From contig OX388319.1 of the NCBI GenBank assembly GCA_947579605.1, positions 17,001,447-17,065,446 of the forward strand: DNA of 64,000 nucleotides, in the 5' to 3' direction. Below are positions 56,516-64,000 of the stretch, piece by piece. The DNA is from Athripsodes cinereus (Eukaryota > Arthropoda > Insecta > Trichoptera > Leptoceridae). Position 1 is the first letter of the stretch. The number at the start of each line of letters is the position of its first letter. Below the pieces are notes generated by a model. It made no database searches and was not told where the DNA came from. It was given only the letters and a program-made list of their open reading frames with translations. Made by a program: the position numbers and the translations under genes.

Positions 56516-57204
56516 ATCACAGCACTTACTGTAATCCGGCGACTCATGCTGGCCAGAAGTGGTGGTGGCATCAAAGACCTCGATCACCACATTGTTTTGG
56601 GGTGTGCAACTTGACTGAAATAAGAATAATTTAGGTTCATAATTATTTTTTCGAGTTATGTTGTACATTAAACTTACCAAGACTCCATATTATCTACTAC
56701 CATATTTTCAACAGGTACATAGGTATAATTTATAATAAAGCAGTAATAGTAGAAATATATTTCTCTTCTAATTCTTCTATTGTCGATAACTATTCATTTA
56801 TATGAGGACGACATTGCACTAGTTTGATTTTGGTCTCGCGCTGCACTTTATTTCAGTTAAGTCAAAAAATAATAATAAATAGACACTAAGTTTTATGTAA
56901 TTGTGCAAAATAAAAAAGAAATTGTACATACCTTTCCATAAATTCGACCATTATAATCGTCTGACTGGCATTCATCACCTACTTTCCGGCCATGACATTT
57001 GATTGTCAACAAGCTGTTGCATGGTGCAACTTCATGTTGGTAGTTTAAGATGATTTCTGCGCATGCGTTGTATGAACGACGCTTGGATTTGTGAAGTGCC
57101 AATGTGAATGTAGTTGACTATCAACGGAATGGGAGCGTTACCTCGGTCATGTTGATGTTTTAGACACGCAGACCGACACACCTCAAGTAATCCGACTTCG
57201 ACCC

Positions 57205-57262
57205 CTGGTCTGCTGGCTGTTCCGCTTGTGAGATATGCCCTGATGGTGAAATAGTAGTATTA
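57205..57262 (+). repeat. Family A copy, right half, after the Harbinger element
   Basis: CTGGTCTGCTGGCTGTTCCG, then CTTGTGAGATATGCCCTGATGG and a TAGTAGTATTAATA tail. Continuation of 50770-50833; the first CTG is the right target duplication. Confidence 0.85.
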
Positions 57263-57469
57263 ATAGAATACCTAATCAGTTGAAATAAAATGCATTATAA
57301 ACAAATTCTTAAACTTTCATTTTGTTTTGTGTTTTTGAAATCAAAACGTGCTAATTATTTTTTTGTTTTCATGACTAAAATATGGTGGTATTAATTTTAA
57401 TTATAGTTATTGTCTGCTACGTGCAGTCACCGACAAGAAAAAGAACTCCAGAAGACACTTGAAATACTG

Positions 57470-57605
57470 AATTGAGCAATGAATTCTAGTTCTGATTTTC
57501 CTATTTTTATTGGCACAGAGAAGACGACTGGCATGTTTATTATGTGCAATTAGTCCATTGGCTGCCTAACTTGTGGCAGATGCCATAATGGCTTGGGTTT
57601 AATAA
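57470..57605 (+). repeat. Family A dispersed repeat, 3' half
   Basis: ATTGGCACAGAGAAGACGAC, GGCATGTTTATTATGTGC, AGTCCATTGGCTGCC, CTTGTGGCAGATGCCATAATGG. Confidence 0.8.
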
Positions 57606-58059
57606 GAATTGTTACCAGCTAACAAAGCACATAATAAATAAGCTTTCTCTGAAAAATTGTTAATTTAATTTAAATGTACTGTTTTGATTTATATGTCTTA
57701 GTATGTTGTTGACACGTGTGTTCTTTGCTATCTAATATTTTTGCATCCTTTTTTATGTTATATTTTTGTCTACCTACTCTTTTTTGCGTCTTTGTCAAAG
57801 AAATATTTAATATATTTTATTCCACGAATGAAATGCTTTGAAATGTCTTACTCAAAGAGACAATTCTATGGATATTTTTGTCTTAATTACAAATTTATCA
57901 AAAATATTCTTAACAATATTGTATTACACTGAAACATACATAAAACACATTTTTTCGAGTGGATTAAAAATAACAAAAAAATATCATAAAAATATTGCTA
58001 TTTAAATTCTAAGAACCAAATATTCAATAAATAATAATACGATTACCAAAAACACCACA
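57606..58059. other. No gene recognised
   Basis: AT-rich; 63-codon frame 57741-57932 without motif. Confidence 0.5.
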
Positions 58060-58903
58060 TACAAGGTGCAGCAGAAAAGTAATGAGACTGGTTTCTTTTT
58101 AATTTACTAAAGGGTAATTCCATACCTACCGGTCCAGAAATAAATAAAATGGTTGCTCGACCATCTCAGAAAAAAAATATTTTTTTTGTGCTATCACCCC
58201 AACATGTTGGTAGTTCAAAATGATAATTATTTTAATTTTATTGGTTTTGGTTTTTGTGTGGTGGCCATATTTGTTTTACAAGGCGGAGACATTTTCGCAG
58301 TTTAAAGGGTTTGCGAAAACTTGAATATCTCAGGTCCTATTTATTTTATCAACATAAAAATAAAAGTAATTTGTTAATAAGAATATAAGCTTTAAGGTTG
58401 TAATAAAACATTTTCACCTAAATATAATTCTAAGGGATGAAATTTCAGTCTACATTCTTAACTCTTTTTTGCAAAAACTCCCATTTTCACGGAAAGATTT
58501 TGGACGAAGGGAAAGAGTCCACTCATCAAAACTTTTTTGACAAACAACTAGGTACTAGTTGTGTTGATAAACTAAATTTCAAGTCTCAGACTTGACCCCC
58601 CTTTTCACAAAAAAAATTCAAAATTTGGAAATTCTCAAAATTTTCCATTTTCCGAGCTCAATATCTCTGGTGGGGGACTAGGTAAAAATTTGAAATGTCA
58701 CCCCATAATAGACCTGTACCATAGTATTATGTGGCAAAAATTTGGAGTTTGAGATTTTACTACGAGCAGAGATATGGCAATCACAAAATGTCCAAAAATT
58801 AGTACTTCAACGGGCATACCGCATCGGCATATATAGAATATAAAATTGTTTACTAATAGTAAATCAATGTATATTAGATAATATTTACAAAATAGAAATC
58901 TAA

Positions 58904-59250
58904 TGAGTGCTACAGACGCATGCTGAAGATTCATTGGTCGGAACACGTCGAAAACGTAGATTTGTTAACCAGGGTAGGTGAAAAAAGGCAACTCCTTAAG
59001 AATCAGCCAACAACGAGCTAACTGGCCACAACATCAGGCACCCAGGACTGCTCATCGCTATCGTGGAAGGTAGGACCGAAGGCACAAATGGCAGAGGCCG
59101 ACCGAGAGACGCGTATATAGGCCAACTGAAGAGGGGCATGAACTGTTGCTCATACGTAGAGCTGAAAAAACTGGCTGAGAATAGGGAGGAATGGAGAAGA
59201 AAATCCAAACTCGTTGCAGACCAGTCCAATGGATTGTAACTCATTATATG
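58904..59250 (+). pseudogene. 5'-truncated LINE (reverse transcriptase C-terminus), nested
   Basis: Flanked by 9-bp duplications GAAATCTAA (58895-58903 and 59251-59259). It reads RMLKIHWSEHVENVDLLTRV, then after a frameshift RHPGLLIAIVEGRTEGTNGR, GRPRDAYIGQLKRGMN and SYVELKKLAENREEWRRKSK to a TAA at 59238-59240. This is the region after the polymerase domain of an insect non-LTR reverse transcriptase. One stop and one or two frameshifts make it dead. The 3' UTR is only about 10 bases, with no poly-A. Confidence 0.85.
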
Positions 59251-59493
59251 GAAATCTAAGTAGTATAATACCATGTTATATAATTAAATATCTTTATTTT
59301 GTGTGGGGGCGGGGTACTAAAACTCAGGGAGAACTAGCAGTCTGAATCATATTTTAACCTGTTGGATCTTGTTTGAGCAGGCACAGTCATTTATTAGCAT
59401 GAACGCTGTGTACTCTCCCAGCCTAGGTTAGTTTTCTGTTAGCAGCCAAAGACGAAGGTTGTCTTTGTACTCTTTGTGTCATAGTTTTGAAAC

Positions 59494-60159
59494 ATGGAAT
59501 GTGAAGAAGGCAGAAATCTTTTGAATTATAAACAGTGCTATTGTTATCATCTGCAAGTACCATGAAGTCAAGTATTTTGTTAAGTACAACCATCTGTTTG
59601 AAAATTCTTGTTGTGACCCACTAAAGATCCATAAAAAACTATAATTAAAGGTCTCAGAGAAATCAAAGTTTAACATTTACCTAAGGAAAAAAATCACTTG
59701 ATTAATCTTATTCCTGGAAAATCTTTATGTGCTATCTGCTATAATGGACTTTTTGTAATAAGAGATAATGGCATCAATAATGACTTGAGGCAAGTACATA
59801 TGCGATTTTATTCCTCTGACGACTGTGATGACATACTTGTGTCAAAAACTGCCTCATTATACCTCCAGAAAGAAGACATAGTTGCATGCATATATGAAGA
59901 GCAATGGTACCTTGGAGTTATTGAGGAAATAAGCATCGAAAACAATGACCTGAAAGTTCACTTTTATGAGCTAGCTAGGCCACGAACCTCGTTCAAAGTT
60001 TCAAGAGGTGACAAGACCTGGGTACCTATGAATAACATTCTGAGAAAGCTCGCACCAATGGAATTTACAACTGTGACTGGCCACTTTCACACTATCACCC
60101 CTCAATTGTGCGAGGCGATCTCTAAGCTCTTTGTTGTACACCAAAATTGTATTAGCTAG
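59494..60159 (+). pseudogene. Transposon-borne small protein, Cys-rich then Tudor/SH3-like, partly broken
   Basis: An ATG at 59494 starts MECEEGRNLLNYKQCYCYHL. The frame then shifts to VKYFVKYNHLFENSCCDPLK, shifts again to IIKGLREIK, and continues open from 59674 to 60159. The open part (about 160 codons) reads LIPGKSLCAICYNG and then DIVACIYEEQWYLGVIEEI, NNDLKVHFYE and DKTWVPMNNILRKL. The C..C, CCDP and C..C spacing suggests a zinc-binding N-terminal region. The VAC.Y...WY.G.V....... V.F block followed by WVP is what I recall from many uncharacterised transposon-linked proteins, and is shaped like a small beta-barrel (Tudor/SH3-like) reader domain. No DDE motif is present. The original role may be target or end recognition (inference). 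Confidence 0.5.
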
Positions 60160-61199
60160 CAGAAAGAAGTTTGCTTTTAAATTAATGTGTGTATAACAGT
60201 AAGCCTTGAGACTTCAAGTTATTTTGTGTAAAATGTCTTTTTTGCCAAGAACCATGTCACATATTAATCGACTTAAATACGTTATATTCACCCACTGAAT
60301 TGTGCATTATTTTGATTAAGGCTGCCAGTTCTCCCAGAATTTTAACCCCCCCACCCCCACAAGCAATCAAGATATTTAATTATATAACATGGTATTTTAC
60401 TATTTGGAATTGTATTTTGTAAATATTATCTAATATACATTGATTTACTATTAGTAAACAATTTTATATTCTATATATGCCGATGCGGTATGCCCGTTGA
60501 AGTACTAATTTTTGGACATTTTGTGATTGCCATATCTCTGCTCGTAGTAAAATCTCAAACTCCAAATTTTTGCCACATAATACTATGGTACAGGTCTATT
60601 ATGGGGTGACATTTCAAATTTTTACCTAGTCCCCCACCAGAGATATTGAGCTCGGAAAATGGAAAATTTTCAGAATTTCCAAATTTTGAAATTTTTTTGT
60701 GAAAAGGGGGGTCAAGTCTGAGACTTGAAATTTAGTTTATCAACACAACTAGTACCTAGTTGTTTGTAAAAAAAGTTTTGATGAGTGGACTCTTTCCCTT
60801 CGTCCTAAATCTTTCCGTGAAAATGGGAGTTTTTGCAAAAAAGAGTTAAGAATGTAGACTGAAATTTCATCCCTTAGAATTATATTTAGGTGAAAATGTT
60901 TTATTTCAACCTTAAGGCTGATATTCTTATTAACAAATTACTTTTATTTTTATGTTGATAAAATAAATAGGACCTGAGATATTCAAGTTTTCGCAAACCC
61001 TTTAAACTGCGAAAATGTCTCCGCCTTGTAAAACAAATATGGCCACAACACAAAAACCAAAACCAATAAAATTAAAATAATTATCATTTTGAACTACCAA
61101 CATGTTGGGGTGATAGCACAAAAAAAAAACATTTTTTTCTGAGATGGTCGAGCAACCAGTGCTGGACCAGGTGATTTGGACTTACCCTAAAGTATTTAT

Positions 61200-61520
61200 T
61201 TTTTTGCAAAACTCATTTTTATCCCCTTTTAAGTATTTCTTTTAGGCAGCTACACACCAATGAAGATGTTTTGACCATTGTAGGTAGCAGCGCTGCAAGT
61301 TTCTAACCGGTATGCTCTTCAGCATGTCCGTTACATTCTTTTGGATGTTTTAAAAGTCCTAAAATGACGTCTATAGAGGACATTTTTCAGATAAGGAAAA
61401 AGGAAAAAGTTACAGAGACTAAGGTCAGGTGAAAACGGGAGCTGGGGAATCACAGAAATGCTTTTTGAGGTGGCACTGAGCTATGAGAGGATATAGATAC
61501 ACGTGTTTTATCAAGAACAA
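61200..61520 (-). pseudogene. mariner transposase C-terminal remnant
   Basis: In broken frames the - strand gives QLPFSPDLSLCNFFLFPYLK (the family motif PPYSPDLAPCDFFLFPKLK, which holds the last catalytic Asp). NVLYRRHFRTFKTSKRM follows, and then PVRNLQRCYLQWSKHLHWCV, AA, stop, KKYLKGDK (family: W..R...C....G.YFEGD). The DFF aspartate position reads NFF here. The N-terminal HTH domain and the first two Asp blocks are deleted. Dead. Confidence 0.8.
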
Positions 61521-61589
61521 CAGCGCAGCATTGCCAGATCGCTTGTAGTGTTCCTAGTCTCGTAACTTTTCTGCCGCACCTTGTATGTT

Positions 61590-61920
61590 ATGCGTAACCG
61601 CAAAATTTCAAGGGATTTTAATATAAAATATTTATACACCAAAATATTAATATCTAAACATTATTTGGGTGGATTGTAAACAAAAAACTTTTTTAAAAGC
61701 AAACACTGTTGTAGTATTAAACAAAGGATGAAAGTAAAAAAAAAAATAATAAAAGACTTTTCTGCTAGAGCGTCGCATTCACTATATTATTATGGTCTTA
61801 CTTTGACAACATTATCATGTTTGACTCGTTTTTTTTATATTCGATATATTTAGTCAACACTGAATCCTCGCCTAAGTTTTTAGAGACACAGTAATAAAAT
61901 TATACATAATCATATTATTA
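61590..61920. other. No gene recognised
   Basis: AT-rich, nothing identified. Confidence 0.5.
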
Positions 61921-61924
61921 TATC

Positions 61925-62065
61925 CTCATCATTCTATCCCGTGAGGCAGAGAGGACAGAACGCCTATTAGATCTATCCTTACACACTTCTTTCACTTTCG
62001 CTACATTTACGTAATGTCACATTCATCCACGTTTCTCAAAAAGCGACCGATCTTCCTTTAGATTT
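61925..62065 (+). repeat. Dispersed repeat family C, copy 4
   Basis: CTATCCCGTGAGGCAGAGAGG then ACAGAACGCC and CTATCCTTACACACTTC..TTTCGCTACATTTACG..CGACCGATC, as at 2885, 34545 and 52676. Confidence 0.45.
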
Positions 62066-62477
62066 TTTTTTCAATTCAATTTTATTCAAGAAAAATTTGT
62101 ATACAGTAAATTCAAAATTTAAAAAAACAAAACTTTTATTTTTCGTCCCAGTCAGCATTTGCTGGTAAATATAAGCGGAGAATTTCACTATGGCTATAAT
62201 TATGTATTTTCACTATTTTATTTTGTAATTTAGATGATATAAATGCACTTTTTTACTCCATAGTCTTTTACTTTCCATTATACTAATGTGAACTTGAGAC
62301 TATAATGATTATAGTCTCAAGTTCATATTCACTCGCAAATCTATGATCTACAAATTCAAACTACGTAAATTCTCGAGCACTCAAACTTTTGTACACCCCT
62401 TTTTCAGACAAATTCTTACTCTTTCTTGAATAATACATTATATCAATGTGATAATTATTGTTGATTAATTTTATCAC
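62066..62477. other. No gene recognised; one hairpin
   Basis: GAACTTGAGACTATAATGA and TTATAGTCTCAAGTTC (62291-62324) form a hairpin with a perfect 15-bp stem. Confidence 0.6.
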
Positions 62478-62655
62478 CGTGGTATTTCGGCGGGTCAATT
62501 TCATGTAAAAAACATGCAAGCTTTCTTCTCCGTGCTTATAAAAATATTAAGACATTCAATATGGGTGGTAAAATACATCATCGCGAATGGTAGGTATTAA
62601 ATGTGATGTTTTACGATTTTTCCAGGACACTCGTAAACTAACAGAAAAGAGTAAC
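62478..62655 (-). repeat. Family A copy, diverged
   Basis: CCGTGGTATTTCGGCGGGTC, AACATGCAAGCTTTCTTCTCCG, AAGACATTCAATATGGGTGG, TGATGTTTTACG and GGACACTCGTAAACTAACAG. Confidence 0.7.
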
Positions 62656-62675
62656 TTCGAAACCTATTCTTTTCT

Positions 62676-62830
62676 TATTTATTTATTTATTTTATTTTAT
62701 TCTTCACTGCACATTGTTTACAATAATACAAATTAACATAGAAAATATCATTTATACAATTCAATGTACAGAGGGCGAGTTTATCGCTAAAATGCGATGT
62801 ATTCCAACTAACCCGGTTATTAAAATCAAA
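62676..62830 (-). repeat. LINE 3' tail (Jockey-like?)
   Basis: TTATTTATTTATTTATTTTATT then TTCACTGCACATTGTTTACAA and GAGGGCGAGTTTATCGCTAAAA. On the - strand this is TTTTAGCGATAAACTCGCCC..AATAAATAAATAA. Clade by tail type only. Confidence 0.6.
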
Positions 62831-63535
62831 AAAACATAAATATATATACATACATCCACATAATATCTACAGTAATACTATAAAAAAAAAAAACAAAAAT
62901 ACAATATAAACCAAACAAATGAAAAAGACACATGCCGGCAACAATGCACTTATGGACACATAATAATAAAAAAGTAGAACATTTTTTTTATTTTTTTTTA
63001 TTTATATATATAATAAAACAATTTACAATACTTTTATACAAATAATTTCTTAAATATTAATATTTTTTTTTCAACCTCTAAAAGAGTGTGACTCGTGCTT
63101 CGAGGCGAGTTACATTATTTCTAATTTTATACATAATGATTTTTCTTATATTACTGTTACTTATATTCTAATTTACATTCTAGAAGGTATATTTATTTTG
63201 TCTGGCACATGTGTTACATATCTTATATCTGGTTATATTACATTTTATCTTATATATAACATAATAAATATTTTAATTACTAAACAGTTTCACTTACATT
63301 CTAACTTGTGATTTAAATTTGCTTATGTTACATATTATGTTACATACACATCTCATGGTAATAGGATGTCTATTTACTAATTTTAATATAATTTTAGTTT
63401 AGTTTATAATCTTATTGGGTTCAAAATGTCTTTTAATTTTTTTTCTTAGTAAACACTATAAATCTAACATGATTCCTTTAATCTAACTTGATTCAAACTA
63501 ATATTTTTTTTATTTTTTTATTAGTTTATGGTTAC
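62831..63535. other. AT-rich, no gene recognised
   Basis: A second ATTTATATATATAATAAA stretch near 62995 may be a further LINE tail. CTCTAAAAGAGTGTGACTCG..CGAGGCGAG near 63080 is the only GC-richer piece. Confidence 0.4.
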
Positions 63536-63539
63536 ATTT

Positions 63540-63845
63540 GTTATAATACTAATAAACTTTTTATTATAAGTTAATTTGTTCTACTAACAAGGCATTTATA
63601 CATATTATCAATACCTACTACATAATATAATTTACTATACACTAAAAAAATATATTATAAAGTTAATTTGTTCTACTTACAAGTCATGTATACATATTAT
63701 CAATACTATATTATATTATAATTTGCTATACAATACACTTTTTATTAAAAGTTAATTTGTTCTACTAACAAGTCATTTATACATATTATCAATACTACCT
63801 ACATAATATAATTAGCTAAATGATAAACTTTTTTATTATAAAGTA
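63540..63845 (+). repeat. Tandem array, about 90-bp units, three copies
   Basis: AGTTAATTTGTTCTACT(A/T)AC starts at 63569, 63661 and 63750 (92 and 89 bp apart), each followed by CATATTATCAATAC and TATAATTT. AT-rich minisatellite. Confidence 0.85.
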
Positions 63846-64000
63846 AAAAATAAACATACATATTATATTGCAGCGTGCACATGCATAGGGGAAAGGGTTT
63901 TAGGAGTCAGATGCTAAATTCAATGAAAGGAAGTGATTTTTGACAGCTTGTGTGAAAGAAGGAAAAGTTGTTATCATCCTGATTTTCGAAGGAAGATTTT

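Larger units (their letters stand above)
55446..57102 (-). pseudogene. Harbinger partner gene (SANT/Myb-like protein), damaged
   Basis: Three exons on the - strand join in phase: 57102-56932, 56614-56530 and 55849-55446, with GTATGT and GTAAGT donors and TTTCAG and TTACAG acceptors. Exon 3 starts with a Pro/Arg/Thr-rich linker (RAQETTVRAPETPVRAPEP) and ends with a charged helix (EFVEQIELQRLELDRRRED, then RRDEELRRQALESRL). This is the usual coiled-coil C-terminus of the second protein of Harbinger elements, which binds the ends and brings the transposase into the nucleus. Between them the frame shifts by one base and back: PRRSPCTPRAIAHTTPQRS continues the linker in another phase, and three TAG codons fall in the original phase there. 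No ATG opens exon 1 (the first possible codon is TTG) and no Myb/SANT helix is visible, so the DNA-binding part is missing. Only about 100 bp separate it from the element end. Family assignment rests on position and the C-terminal helix. Confidence 0.6.
50834..57204 (+). mobile_element. PIF/Harbinger DNA transposon, complete, 6371 bp
   Basis: Inverted ends GGGCCTGAGTC (50834) and the reverse of GGGTCGAAGTC (to 57204) match at about two thirds of the first 28 positions. The ends are flanked by CTG duplications inside a family A repeat. It carries the two genes expected of autonomous Harbinger elements: a DDE transposase (+, five exons, intact) and, convergently on -, a second gene of the SANT/Myb-like partner type (damaged). 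The 2.1 kb between the genes holds a long inverted repeat, a (TA)n run and LINE tails. Later insertions of family A, C and LINE pieces lie in introns and between the genes. Confidence 0.9.
58112..61187. mobile_element. 3076-bp element with about 880-bp terminal inverted repeats (Sola-like?)
   Basis: Termini GGGTAATTCC (58112) and GGACTTACCC (to 61187), each next to TAAA (58108-58111 and 61188-61191). Rejoining the flanks gives continuous mariner sequence with a single TAAA, so the 4-bp duplication is firm. The left arm runs to about 59355 (interrupted by a LINE) and the right arm from about 60310. The arms are closely similar, with scattered differences. The 950-bp core holds a small-protein frame (59494-60159). 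A 4-bp duplication with long inverted repeats fits Sola1/Sola2-type elements, but no transposase is present, so the class is an inference. Kolobok and piggyBac are less likely because they duplicate TTAA. Confidence 0.85.
58062..61583 (-). mobile_element. Relict mariner element, split by a later insertion
   Basis: Ends CAAGGTGCAGCAGAAAAGTAA (58062) and the reverse of CAAGGTGCGGCAGAAAAGTTA (to 61583) are terminal inverted repeats of mariner type. TA dinucleotides flank both (58060-58061 and 61584-61585). The transposase remnant is on the - strand at 61200-61520. The 3-kb element at 58112-61187 was inserted into its 3' non-coding part. Confidence 0.85.

Overview
This is AT-rich eukaryotic DNA made almost entirely of transposable elements and their remains, with no host protein-coding gene that I can recognise. 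The mix of elements suggests an insect, most likely a moth or butterfly. It includes a PIF/Harbinger element with an intron-containing transposase, a mariner, a piggyBac derivative, many 5'-truncated LINE tails ending in TAAA-type repeats, tRNA-derived SINE pieces, MITEs and short satellites. The species assignment is an inference from this composition, not from a marker gene.

Layout. 1-28 kb: scattered LINE and SINE ends, a foldback MITE family (936-1150; 7535-8165, where a 55-bp satellite has grown inside the MITE), a GC-rich MITE (8994-9462), a near-perfect foldback (11364-11627) and an 11-unit array (16876-17650). 28-46 kb: an internally deleted piggyBac element with TTAA ends (28475-29535), several MITEs and palindromes, truncated LINE 3' ends, and a 113-bp satellite (40348-40922). 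46-50 kb: LINE tails. 50.8-57.2 kb: a complete 6.4-kb Harbinger element with an uninterrupted five-exon transposase on the + strand and a damaged partner gene on the - strand. 58-61.6 kb: a three-level nest, in which a LINE fragment sits inside an element with about 880-bp terminal inverted repeats, which itself sits inside a relict mariner. 61.6-64 kb: LINE tails and a small tandem repeat.

A ~255-bp dispersed repeat, called family A here, occurs about 33 times on both strands and is the background of the window. It also works as a ruler: other copies supply the empty site that fixes the Harbinger insertion, and a MITE at 31787 has landed in another copy. The best candidates for biology still at work are the intact Harbinger transposase and the long-inverted-repeat element with its unusual small protein. 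Coordinates of ancient repeats were set by eye and may be off by 5-20 bases.
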